Source of the DNA: Osmia lignaria lignaria
Lineage: Eukaryota; Arthropoda; Insecta; Hymenoptera; Megachilidae
DNA: 64,000 nt
Reading direction: 5' to 3'
Assembly: GCF_051020975.1 (NCBI RefSeq)
Contig: NC_135041.1
Location: 11,916,256-11,980,255 of the forward strand
This document shows, in pieces, positions 11,801 through 22,102 of the stretch (position 1 is the first letter of the stretch; each line of letters starts with the position of its first letter). The translations under genes and the position numbers were made by a program. Under the pieces are notes generated by a model that had not been told where the DNA came from, did no database searches, and saw only the letters and a program-made list of their open reading frames with translations.

Positions 11801-13010
11801 AGCCGGTTTCTTGGATTCGCTATATCTACGAGCAGGTAACCGCGGAACGACTGGCTAATAGACGTCCTCGGAGGAAAGCGGCCACGATTTCGCGGCCATC
11901 TTCCGCGAAGTCACGGCAAAATTCATTTCGCGGTAAACCGACGAAAGGCTGGCAATTAGTACTCGTAAAACTACACTGGCAATTGCCGCAGCATCGGTGG
12001 AAAGGAAGGAAGAAGGCAACCGTCTGCCTTTTCAAGGAAAATTTAGCGTACCGAGAAAGAGGTTTACGTACGCGTGGCATTCTTTATCGAACAAATTATT
12101 AACACTTTGAGATTTTACTCGAACAAACGTCTGCGATGGGATATAAAAACACTAATCGTAAAATTCGCACACTTTTATAGCAGTTTATCTCTAACTAACA
12201 AAAGTCAAACGTACGATTCTATGAAACTGCAAAAATATCAATTTTCAAGATTTTCGTGCGATAAAATAACTTGCACGATATGCTTCGAAACGATAGTCGT
12301 ATAAAGTTGAACGGAACGTCGATAAACGACGAAGAAAGCAGAGCGTCGAGCGAAACACGATCATTACCGCCCACTAGCCGGCAATGCCAACTCGAACTTC
12401 CTGTCTTCTTCGATTTTTCGATGTCTCCGGTGTCGTGACGTTTAATTGGCAAACAACCTCGGTCAAGACTCGACTTTGTCCCTGCCCCTTCTTTCGCAGC
12501 CTGCATCCGAGCCAGGGCTATCATCCCCCCAGCTTTATCCTCTCCATTTTTCCCCGCTTTCCCATCGTACCGGTCTATTGTGTTATTATTATCTCAGTCT
12601 GCCTCGTGGTCTTGGGTCCACGGTGTTATTATTATCTACGAGCGCGGGAGGTCGTCCGTAACTATCGGCGACGGCCGGTGACTTAATAATACTTCGCTAC
12701 GTTAGCCTAATGGGAGCTGCCAAGCGTGTAAGCCCACTAATTTACCCTCCTTTTTCATTCACCCTTCTCTTCCTTTCTCCTATTGTTCCACGCCTATTTC
12801 TCTCCCTTTCCTGTCTCGTACGCACACACGCTCCTTCCATTCCATACAAATACGACACCGATCTTTCTCTTCCTTTTTCTCGCAAGTCTGCTTCTCTCCC
12901 TCTTTCAACCGTTTTCATTTCCCCCGTTCTTCTTTATTTTTCATTCACAAACCAGCGGAACGAAGCAGAACGGAACCCGCAGCAACCGCTACCGGTTCAT
13001 AAAAGGCGCG
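8877..13010. other. Non-coding stretch, no supported gene
   Basis: Mixed composition with CpG-rich words (GATCGATCGATC near 9852), AT-rich patches (9360-9600, 12080-12300) and a perfect 18-bp CG-cored palindrome at 11694-11711. The plus strand is pyrimidine-rich from about 12731 to 12945 and ends in an acceptor-like ACAAACCAG at about 12955. The frames that follow it stop within about 35 codons. I see nothing else that can be defended as a gene. Confidence 0.6.
11694..11711. other. Perfect 18-bp palindrome with alternating CG core
   Basis: The sequence ATTACGCGCGCGCGTAAT is its own reverse complement. The alternating purine-pyrimidine CG core favours Z-DNA or cruciform extrusion. It lies just before GAGTCACGAGTCACG, and no gene boundary is visible next to it. 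Confidence 0.9.
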
Positions 13011-13139
13011 TTAAGCAAATAAATAAATTCTACGCTGCATGGTGGCGACGACGGTGACGGCGATGCTGGTCGCTGCCGCTGGGTTCACAGTGCTGGCTCG
13101 ACGTCGATCTTCCAGCAGAGAAGAGGATAATAGGCGACG
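13011..13139 (-). CDS. Candidate terminal exon, overlapping an opposite-strand small frame
   Basis: The minus strand offers a CCCTTTTCAG acceptor (AG at 13141-13140), then an open phase-0 frame of 42 codons ending in TAA at 13011. It begins RRLLSSSLLEDRRRAS, and a run of A, T, S and V codons with C- or G-ending third positions follows. A strong Kozak-like GCCACCATG lies within it. The same bases encode a 34-aa frame on the plus strand, so at most one is likely real. The tract before the acceptor is short. No protein family is recognised. Confidence 0.17.
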   Translation of the reverse strand, partial: RRLLSSSLLEDRRRASTVNPAAATSIAVTVVATMQRRIYLFA

Positions 13140-13143
13140 CTGA
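13039..13143 (+). CDS. Small ATG frame, 34 aa with hydrophobic N-terminus (candidate)
   Basis: This frame starts ATGG and ends TGA. Residues 1-20 (MVATTVTAMLVAAAGFTVLA) are hydrophobic, followed by a basic, Ser-rich tail (RRRSSSREEDNRRR), the layout of a single-pass membrane microprotein or a signal-anchor start. The frame sits about 80 nt after a pyrimidine-rich stretch ending in CAG at about 12955, so it could be on a second exon. A minus-strand frame with its own acceptor covers the same bases. Amphipathic patterns like this also arise from GCC/ACC-rich DNA by chance. Confidence 0.13.
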   Translation: MVATTVTAMLVAAAGFTVLARRRSSSREEDNRRR

Positions 13144-15449
13144 AAAGGGCCGCCTATTTTCCCTAACGTCGACTTTCATCGGGAATTTATAACGCGGCTG
13201 CCGCTTTCCTCGTAATCGGATTTACGCGATCCCGCAGAGAATATATATCCCCGTCCCTCGCTCGTTGCGTCCCTGCAACGGCGCTATGAATTCTTATTCC
13301 CACGATTGATCTCGTTTTCAAAACCTGTTTACGCCGTTCAGAGGATGATACACACCGGAACAATAGCGACAAGACGTTAAGATATCCGCGTGGCCGTGGA
13401 GGGGAAAAAAAAATAAGGCTACGTTTCGCCGAGTAGGACCTGGGCGGCGGATCGCGTGACGAGTTCGAGGCATCGTGGAAAAAAAAACTTGCACGTAACT
13501 GGTTATCGGATGTGCTCGATGTACCATGTGAAAAAAAAAAACGTGTAAACACGCATCGAGACAGTTTGTCGGCTGCGAACGTTTCCGTCGAAACGGAGAA
13601 AAAAAAGTGGTCTCGAGATAACGCCGGCGATCAGCCGACTCTTTGCTTTTTCATCGTAGTCTAGACTAGCGGTTGTTTCTTCCCTCTTAAGACGGATGAA
13701 AAAAAGTGGAGCGAAAAAAAGTGTAAGCGAGAACAAGAGCTCGACTACCGGCGCTAAGTGAGATCGCGCGTGTGAACCATAAACGACAGAAATAAACGTA
13801 TTACGAGTTCGATCAAATAGCGATGGGTTTCCATCATTCAGATGTCAGATAGAGATCGAACGTATCGAGTCGAAAGCAACGCCTTTAACATCCTTCTACG
13901 CTACGCGGGGACCAACTACATACAGACATAGTTAACGCTTTATCGAGCACAACTACGGTACCCGAGGACTACTCAGTTTCGAAAGTTCGGAGCGCGGGAG
14001 GATCGGATAACGATCGTAAAATTTCCGCTTTCGTCGCGACAATGGCCACCCTCAGACCCCTCTTTCCCTATTTCTTTCCTTCAGCCGGCAATGGGCCGTC
14101 TTTGTCTCCCTTTCGAGCGGCTGGAATAATAACGGAGCGACGGTAGATTGTGTGCACGACGCAAGGCATACACAGAGCACGTATACACAGCCGGTGGAAG
14201 TCTTTCGAGCGAGCATAATAGCCTCAACACACCTACGTTCGATATCTGCATACGGGGTGCGCCACAAGAACGATCGTTGCCTCCTTCGACGAGCAGCAAC
14301 GTGGCCAACGATTCTCCTAGCCCGAGACAATACGCCGTTTATCTTCGATCTGGCGGAGGAAGGAAAGACTGGTCCTGCTCGTACATCACGCGCCGCTATG
14401 GGAGCCGATAAATTACTGTTAGGAAAGCTGGTAAACCGGCAACGAGTGTACTCGCTTTTCAGATCGCTATTACGCGAGTAATGTTTCCTTGCCTCTCCCG
14501 GTGACAGGCAGAAGAAAAAGGGAAGGTACTCCCTCTTTTCTACCCGTCCACGATATAAACGCATCGAAAGACGGCCTATGATTATTTCGTTCGACCTGCG
14601 CGCCGATTGAATCTTAAGGGAACTGACTACCTCGATTCTCCTACGTACCTACTGTTCTCTTGCCAGCTTGTTCACGGCGCAGTAAACGGCTTTTCAATCT
14701 CTGCATGTTATATTCTATCTATTTCCAACTTTGTTACTTTCTAGAAATTAACCCTTGCGTTAATAACCAAATTACTCGTGATTGTTTTATTTATAACTGG
14801 TTCAAAAATAAAACGACGAATTCAAACCGACAACGCTTGTGAGCGACATCGGAGTCGTACAATTTAGTTAATCGATCGTTTTATTATTGATACGATATAC
14901 TAAATGCTACTCGGTTGGACAGCCATCGTACTAGGTTAATTTTATCTCATTATTCCAGCTATCTGCGGTAGAAATCCCCACTGAACTTATTAAAAGCACG
15001 AAATGCGAGAAAGGGAGGAGACACAATATTCAGCGAGGAACAGGATATACCTGAGAGGCAGAGGGTCTTTTTGATCCGTCTGGTTGGCTCGAAAACGACT
15101 CGAATACGAGACTACGGATTCGAGATGCTTTGTTCGGTCCGATCTGATTTAATTTTACATCGACGGAAAGCCGGTCGAATAGCTTTCGAGCTTTTCGTTC
15201 AGGACCTTCTCCCTTTTCTTCTTGCTTCCTTCTTTCTTGATTCGACCGAAACTCCACGGACCCTCTCCGCTCGTGATGCTGCGGGGGAGTAGCCGAATCG
15301 GATGACAGTAAATAACGAGAGGTCCTCGAGAAACTCGAACCAGAGAGTTCGAGTGCTCGAACGTAGTATACGCAATCGACCAGCGGAATCGAAATTCGAT
15401 GCCAGACCGTACACAACATACGCCCTCGTGTTTAGAGGCCTGTTTTCAG
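13144..15449. other. Non-coding stretch, no supported gene
   Basis: Several A-runs occur (13405-13415, 13480-13488, 13530-13540). A good plus-strand acceptor (TTTCTTTCCTTCAG) ends at 14084 and opens one frame of about 130 codons to 14481, but that frame has no donor, no codon bias and an equally long antisense frame. From 14700 to 15060 the DNA is AT-rich with nothing recognisable. Confidence 0.55.
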
Positions 15450-15635
15450 GTCGGACTAGAAGAAAGAACAGGGTTAAGCTCAACAGAGAACGAAGAGGAT
15501 AACGGGCCTCTATTGAATTTCTACGAACTGCAAATCACTGAATTCTCCTATCATTATGATCGGTGCAATTGCGAACAATCACTGAGATCGACTTTGAAGA
15601 ATTCACAAAAATTCACCATGACTAATCTTGTATAA
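15450..15635 (+). CDS. Candidate terminal exon, 61 codons, unidentified
   Basis: A plus-strand acceptor (CCTGTTTTCAG|GTC) is followed in phase 0 by 61 codons and TAA. The peptide starts VGLEERTGLSSTENEEDNG and later contains NFYELQITEFSYHYDRCNC. Residue composition is natural and not low-complexity. Third positions show no strong C/G preference, and no AATAAA follows within 200 nt (an A-rich run does, at 15634-15648). It resembles no family I know. It may be chance, since no partner exon is visible to the left. Confidence 0.2.
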   Translation, partial: VGLEERTGLSSTENEEDNGPLLNFYELQITEFSYHYDRCNCEQSLRSTLKNSQKFTMTNLV

Positions 15636-18600
15636 AAAAAGAAAAAAGGAATGAAGATAACACAAATCACAGTGGACAAATTGTTTACACGATTACAGAC
15701 CAATCTCGTTAGCGATTATAAAACCGCTGCGTTGTTAATATCGTTGATTATAAAGGGGAAAGCAGAAGAAGAAGAGGAAGAAGAAGAAACCAACAGTCAA
15801 TTCAAGAACCAACATCTAATTCCTTGAGTCTGACGATAAGGACTCGGCTCCCTCTCGTTTCTCAATTATTCGCTCATCGATTACGTTCGGATCAAGGGAG
15901 GTTTAGCCCACGCCCCGAGCGATCTATTTTCCTCGTCGCGAGTTCGTTGCTTGCACCTGAATCACTCCAACTACACCTAGAGTTTATTTCATCGATGATT
16001 TACCCTTTCACGGAGTATCGGTAGTCTTCAGCGTAATCGTTCGTTAAAGGGGTTATTATAATTATCGTTTATCGACGATTACGTACTATCGGAAACGACA
16101 CCTTTGCCTTTTCGTTTCGTGATTTAGGTGAGGTAGATTCGATGACAAAAAATTGCTTCACGTAATTGCATCTATTTTCCGTGTTCGAGAGGGTAACGAG
16201 GAGGAAGGAGAAGAAGCGAGAGGGACAAAGCGTGGAGGATGGAGAAAGTACGATGTCGGTACTACGCGCGAGTATCGATACCTCCGCTTCTGCGGTTATG
16301 TAGTACATCCATTAAAGCCATATGCACGTGCGAAGGTACCGATGGCGAGGGCAAGTTTGTACGTACCTGACGTTAATACGTTCCGCTCGCATCTGCATAA
16401 GGCAACACGAGCAAGAAGGGAGGATGAGACGGGAGGAAGCGAGAGCGAGGATACACCAAGAGAAAGAGAGAAGATTACTTCAAACCGGTACTAATTATTT
16501 CGCGTTTCTTACACGCTCGTTAGAGTTTCTTATATTAACCGCACACGAGGCGAGCAACGGAGATTTCGTTGGGCAACGATCAATTTCTTGCCGCGAATCA
16601 GAAGCCGCCAAACCGGCACCGCTTTTCCTTTTTTTTTACCTGGAACTCGTTAAAATCCGTGCAACACTTCGTTCGGCTATTAATCTTTCGTAATCGATAA
16701 CGATCTACGGCCACCGTGCACCGATTCCGCGCACCGTTTCGTCCTATTTACTCAGAGTGCATCAATTAGTCCGGGGTTCGATCTTTTCTCTCGTTTAACG
16801 GGAAATCCGCGAGAACGTTTCTTCTCCGTTTCTTTCGGCATCGCGTTATAGATTTTAAGTGTACTAACCGGTTACCGTGGATCAAAGTAATGGTGCTGAT
16901 AACGATATCGGACTTAAATCAAAGCATTAATTAGACTGGGCGTATTACACAGTGGTCGGGTGAAACGCCCCGATATAAGTAAGCAATTACCTTATACTAT
17001 TTTTAGAGGGTGTTTTGTCAACCGATGCATATTATCTAGTTTTATCCGATACACAACACAGATTTATTTAAATCGAAAAGCACAGCTGCATCCTGGAACA
17101 TCTACATTCATTTACTTTAATGAATTTAAAAGGAAACAAGTTAAGAGCTCGTTACGTGCTATATTACACTCGATGAATCAACAACCATCATTAAGATCGA
17201 TATTCCTTTGGTAATCGTTAGTAGCATCTCTCCACTGTACAAGTCGAGGTGATCGTGAGAAACGCGTCCGAATCGTTGGGATTCGATCCTCGTTCCCGTT
17301 CGTTCGCTCGCGTGCTCGCGTTACTCCTTTCCCGTGCCGCGGTAGTAATTAAGGGAAGAGAAAGAAGGTTATTAACGAGATCGTACGATAAGAGTGGACG
17401 GTTCGATCGAATTAACGATGTTACACCGGCGTGCCGTAAACGTTGCACGCGAGTTTCCTGAGGCTCGGTTGCGAGTAAAACGACAGCGCTAAAGAGAGCG
17501 AGAGAGCAGACGGGTCATTTGTGTACACAGACGAGACCACCAACGTGTTAAACTTTCCTCCGTGCAAAAGTCGACACGAATCGGTTTACACGCACGGTAT
17601 CGCGGCCGGCTGGGTATTAATGCTTGCGTATGCTCGCGGCTCGTTGCAGCAGGCTCGTTATCTGGCGCATAACGCCGCCGGTTCGCATGCAAATCGCAAT
17701 GTGAGCAGCGAGAGTTGCACGGCATACGACGCGGTGGCACTCATCGCGCTTGGAAATATAGTAATCCAGTGCCAGCCGATAAATTTCGCCACGAAGGTAA
17801 CGCAACGATCGCCAGAGGGTAACGCGAAAGATACTCGAGTGCACAGGAAAGCGTGTACGAGGAAGAGAGTTAAGGAAAATAATTATCACGGTTACCTACT
17901 CGTATTGCGGTGAATTCGAGCGAAAAACTCGGAGCTCGGAAAAAAAGCAGAAGTTAATAAGTTACGCGCGTTAGCACGCGTAAACACTGCGAATCCGCGC
18001 GGAGAAATTGGACGAGATAGAAATTAACGCGCGGAGCAAACTTCTCAAAGACTGTCGTGGAAAAACGATCAAGCCAACAGTCCTCTCTTTTTCCTCTTTT
18101 CGTTTCCGTTTTAATTTTCTTTTTATTTCGTGGAAAAGTATCAAACAGGTAAAGCGTCGTTCGTTCTTTGAATCAGGGATTATCATGTCCTTTTTTCTAC
18201 AGCTTTTTAATGGAAGAAGTTTACTTTTTCCAGAGCAGTGCCAATAAACGGGAGGACAAACGTATCTTCGCAGTCGTTTTAAATAAACTCCAATCCCGTC
18301 GACTCGAGTTCGTTTTCAATCGGTTTATAACCAATCTGGGAGCTCGAATGACCAATCGACTTTGAACGAACGTCGATTCGCTGAAAGACGCGAGAGCAGA
18401 GAAATCTTTAACGAGCATAAATAACACGGTTCGCGTACGAGTAACGAGAGTGAACGAATAATGGGATGAATTTGTCGTTGCGAATTAAAGCAGGGATCGA
18501 TGAAGATACATGGGGGATCGATAAGGACAAAGAGAAACCCTCGTTACCGGCGCATTCTCTCGTATGCATCGTTTCTGTAATTGCATCTGGTGCAGAGACA

Positions 18601-18933
18601 CTTTCATAATGAATTCCTCGGTGGTGGGACGTTAAGAAACGGTCGGAAAAACGAGCGAGCAGAGTGCACAGCTTGAAAGTGGAAAAGAGAAAGGTTGAAG
18701 AGGGTACGAGCAAGTGAAAGAGAGAGAAGGAGGAATTCGTGTCGCCTCGATGGAAATGAATTTTTCATTTCGCGCTAAACTCGCGAAACGGTTCGTGGCT
18801 TAAAGCGAAGATTAAAGGGCGGCGGCAGCTCGAGCTTCTCCTTTTTCTACTTCATGAAGTATAAGAGGAAACGACGGGGGTGGTGCCACCCCATTATTTT
18901 TCATTGCTCGCCAGCACGATCCTTTCCCATTTT

Positions 18934-18970
18934 CTTCCTTCCTTCCTTCCTTCCTTCCTTCCTTCCTTCC
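18934..18970 (+). repeat. (TTCC)n microsatellite, about nine copies
   Basis: Nine near-perfect TTCC units, extending a C/T-rich region that begins near 18900. It creates Leu-Pro-Ser-Phe repeats in all plus-strand frames, which explains the overlapping 146- and 161-codon frames here. Confidence 0.95.
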
Positions 18971-19468
18971 GTTTATCTACCTATTCTTCTGTTCGCGTTC
19001 CACGCGCTCGCTTCTATACTGCTGGCTGTTTCCTTAAACTTGTATTACCGGCTGAGTTACGAGGAACGAAGCTGCCACGAAGGAACACGATCCTCGTGGA
19101 TTATTCAATTGGACCGTGCAATTTGTTTCGTCGACTCGGTCGAGCATTACCGCCGTTCCTCTATCGCCTCGTTTTTCCAGCCAGCGCGTGTTTACGCTAC
19201 TACCCGACATTGTGCCAAGTCCGCTGGAAAACGCACTGCTTTGCTACGCCGTGGAAGCTTTACGAAGCGAGAGAGAATAGCGTGGTTTCAATAAACATCG
19301 AGAGCAGGAAAGTAGAAACGTTTGGTTCCTCGTCTTCTGGTTACGCTTCACCGATGCCGTTTTAAAGCCTTATTCGAATCGCGCTAAAAAGACAGGCGGC
19401 GCGAACAATACGAAGAAAAAGGTACGGGGAAAAAATACGACCGGCGTGCATCGTCGAACACCAAGGAC

Positions 19469-19507
19469 TCGGGTAAACTCAGGTAAACTCAGGTAAACTC
19501 AGGTAAA
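19469..19507 (+). repeat. Tandem 10-bp repeat carrying donor-like motifs
   Basis: The 10-mer GGTAAACTCA is repeated about 3.7 times; the first copy begins GGG and the last diverges to GGTAAAGAG. Each junction reads CTCAG|GTAAA, close to the consensus 5' splice site, so the array places three donor-like sites exactly 10 nt apart. No convincing exon ends here. Confidence 0.85.
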
Positions 19508-20522
19508 GAGAAAATCATTGTCGTTTCACGCGACAACGCGTTGCTCTTTTTTCTTTCTCCTGCTGCGCTATTGAGAGACGTTGAAAGACGATTTTCGAGA
19601 GCAGAGGAAAATGCAGAGGCGAGAAGGATCGCTAATTGAAATACCGAATCGGTAATCGGTGGATCGGTCGTTTATATCGGACGACGGTTTCTCGACCGCT
19701 ATCTAGCGTATCCATAAGCACGGTATTACGGGGCTGTATTTCTCGAGGAACTGGCTTTGCACACGTCCTTTCGCCAGATGCCTTCTTCCCGATATCGTCC
19801 ACCCTCTGTGCTTTGATCGGAGTTATTACTTATACGAGGAGGGTATCGGCGGTTTATTTTGTCGACGACATAAGAGACGTGGACGGTTTGCGGCGGGTGA
19901 AAGGAACGGAAAGGAGAGAGAGGAGAGTTAGACGCGGCGAAAGGAACGGGAAAGCCGGAGGATCTCTCCGCAGATTAGAGCGCGAATCAATATTGGGCAG
20001 CGAGGCGAGGCTTTTATCGGCGCTGAAAGAAATCCCCTCGCTTGCTTCCTTCCTTCCTTCCTCCTTCGAGTGGGCACCGACTTGGAATGGAAACCCAACG
20101 GTAGAGAAACGCGAACCGGCCAAGGAAAAACGAAGCCGGTGAGGCGGCGTACGGATAGAGAGATACACGTAGCTGCAGACACGGAATGGAGTGTGACGGA
20201 ATGAGAGGCGAAAGACGAAGAGGGGCGGGGGGTTAGCGACGATGGAGACGAAGGATAAGCGAGGAAGGGTATGAGGAGAACCCGAAGAGCCGACGGAAGG
20301 AGGAATGGGTTCGTGGAGAGAGTAAGGGGAGAAGTAAGAGGACGAGGATTCCGTTCGAGCAACTTACCGGACTTCTACGTTCTCTCCACGGTCGAGGATT
20401 TACAGATTACGCGCTGGTAGACCGAGCTGCTGAGTGCGACCGAGAGAGAAACCATCGAGTGTGGTGACGCGGGAACGAGCGAGCGAGTGCTGGATGAAAA
20501 CGAGTGCAACCGAGATAGAGGG

Positions 20523-20645
20523 TATAAAGGAACGACACGGCGAGGGAGTCAAGGACCATTCGTCGCGATGGGTGCGACGAAAACGGAGCTATCGGGTCCA
20601 CGCGGACTCGAGCGGTTCCCGTTGCCTCGTCCAATCCGGGACTAG
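20523..20645 (+). promoter_or_regulatory. TATA-like site followed by a 25-aa frame
   Basis: TATAAA (20523-20528) lies in a GGGTATAAAGG context. About 40 nt downstream an ATG (20568-20570) opens a 25-codon frame, MGATKTELSGPRGLERFPLP and five more residues, ending TAG at 20643-20645. No initiator word sits at the expected +1 near 20553, and the coding potential of 25 codons cannot be judged. TATAAA occurs by chance many times in 64 kb. Confidence 0.12.
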
Positions 20646-22045
20646 CGCCACTGCTAACCCGCCAATCCACCGTCGCTCCGAGCATTACACGTTTATTATC
20701 GCGCGGGAAAAAGAAATGACTGTTTATAAATAATTAGAGAGGTTTTAATTAACCCTCGGGACGCGCTCGGACCGTCGGTATCCATCGCTGTTTTAATCGC
20801 TCGCTCGGTTTCACCATCGACGACGATACCGGCCGCCGTCTGTTCGATCCATCCCTACCCCCATAACCAATCCACGCTTTTATATTTGTAAAACTAAACC
20901 ATCGATCGGCATCGGTCATTAAAGACGACCCTTGTTCTCGTTTCCTTTGATTACCAGACGGTTTCGTGTTAACACCAGAGCAACCAAAGGTTACGTCCAC
21001 CTAAAAGGACCGGGAGGGTCGTTTGAACCGAACCGTACGATTTTCTTATTTACTACCTCTTAACAATTTTTACTACACGCCGTATATTTGGCCATACGAT
21101 TTTACCTTTTCCCCAGTTTTCTTCCCCCAGGTGACTGGGGTACTATGATTCTTTTTTCTCTCTTCACAGAGGATATCTTCCTGCGGCACACGTCGAAACG
21201 AAACACGGCCGTGGCACGTATTATTAGAAGGCTTCGTATTCCGTAGCGAACCACCCTGTGTGTACGTACGTCGAGTCGCGAATTCGTATCCCCGTCGTTT
21301 CCCCGTCAAAAATTCATCTCCGCCCCTTTGACTCGGTCGCGTATCCGACAGGCAATTGCCTTCCGGTGGATGGAATCCGCGGCCTTTAAAACCGTTTCCA
21401 AAAGGCCTTCCAACAGCGCGGACACGACAAAAGGGAAATCAAAGCGTCGTCGAGGAGTTTTTACGATCGAACGCCCCGTATTCGCGGCGAGGGGTCGCGA
21501 TCGTTTAGTTTCTTCGCTACGTTTGCCAGCCACCCTGTTTCTTCGCTCTCTCGCTCACCGTATCTTTCATCCCGATGAAAGAGAGACGCACGATCTTCTG
21601 TAGGAAAGGATTTATCCGTAGAAAAGTTGCCGCGACAAAAGAGGGTAAATGACTTTCGAATATCTCAAGCTTTTCGAACGCGTCAGCTGCGATCCGGGAT
21701 CTCTCTCGAACACGAAGAACGCATCCCGACATAGCTAGCAAAGCATCGTCGAAAACGTCGCCCGCTAGCCTGACGCGTATAGAGTTCGTCCTATTTTGAA
21801 AGCAACACACATACATATGGGAAGAGAGTGGTATATAGAGAGGAGAGACTTTCATTCGAAAGGCGTCACGTAATCCACACACGGTCTCGTCGACTCCACG
21901 AAATCGACCAAGTTCCCCGGCTATTTCCGGGGTGAATTCGAGGACGACGCATCGGGGAAGTTGGTGTACGCGAGCACGATCTGTCGCTCGTACCGTCCTA
22001 AGGAGGTCGCCACGGAAACTCGTACTTTCCGGAAAGTTTTCCCAG

Positions 22046-22102
22046 TACTCGATGAAAGAATCACGAGATTCGAACGTTCCCGTCGTTGCGGATACGTTTT
22101 CG
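22046..22102 (+). CDS. Candidate 57-nt internal exon
   Basis: The 57 nt are bounded by AAGTTTTCCCAG| on the left and TTTTCG|GTGAGTTCC on the right. They read in phase 0-0 as YSMKESRDSNVPVVADTFS, 19 codons. The donor is strong. The acceptor's pyrimidine tract is short (TTTTCCC). Small internal exons are common in insect genes, but with no identified neighbours on this strand the call rests on two splice motifs alone. Confidence 0.17.

Larger units (their letters stand above)
15636..22045. other. Non-coding stretch with simple repeats, no supported gene
   Basis: Contents: GAA-rich repeats (15760-15790), AT-rich DNA (16850-17215), a TTCC microsatellite (18934-18970), a 10-bp tandem repeat (19469-19507), a second short TTCC run near 20046 and a TATA-like site at 20523. 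Long overlapping frames at 18854-19365 and 19636-20168 are driven by the repeats and by CpG-rich sequence, and lack splice or start support. Confidence 0.6.

Noticed and set aside
14085..14481. Plus-strand frame of about 130 codons after a strong acceptor
   Set aside because: No donor or convincing codon bias, and the minus strand is open for 170 codons over the same bases, so openness reflects composition.
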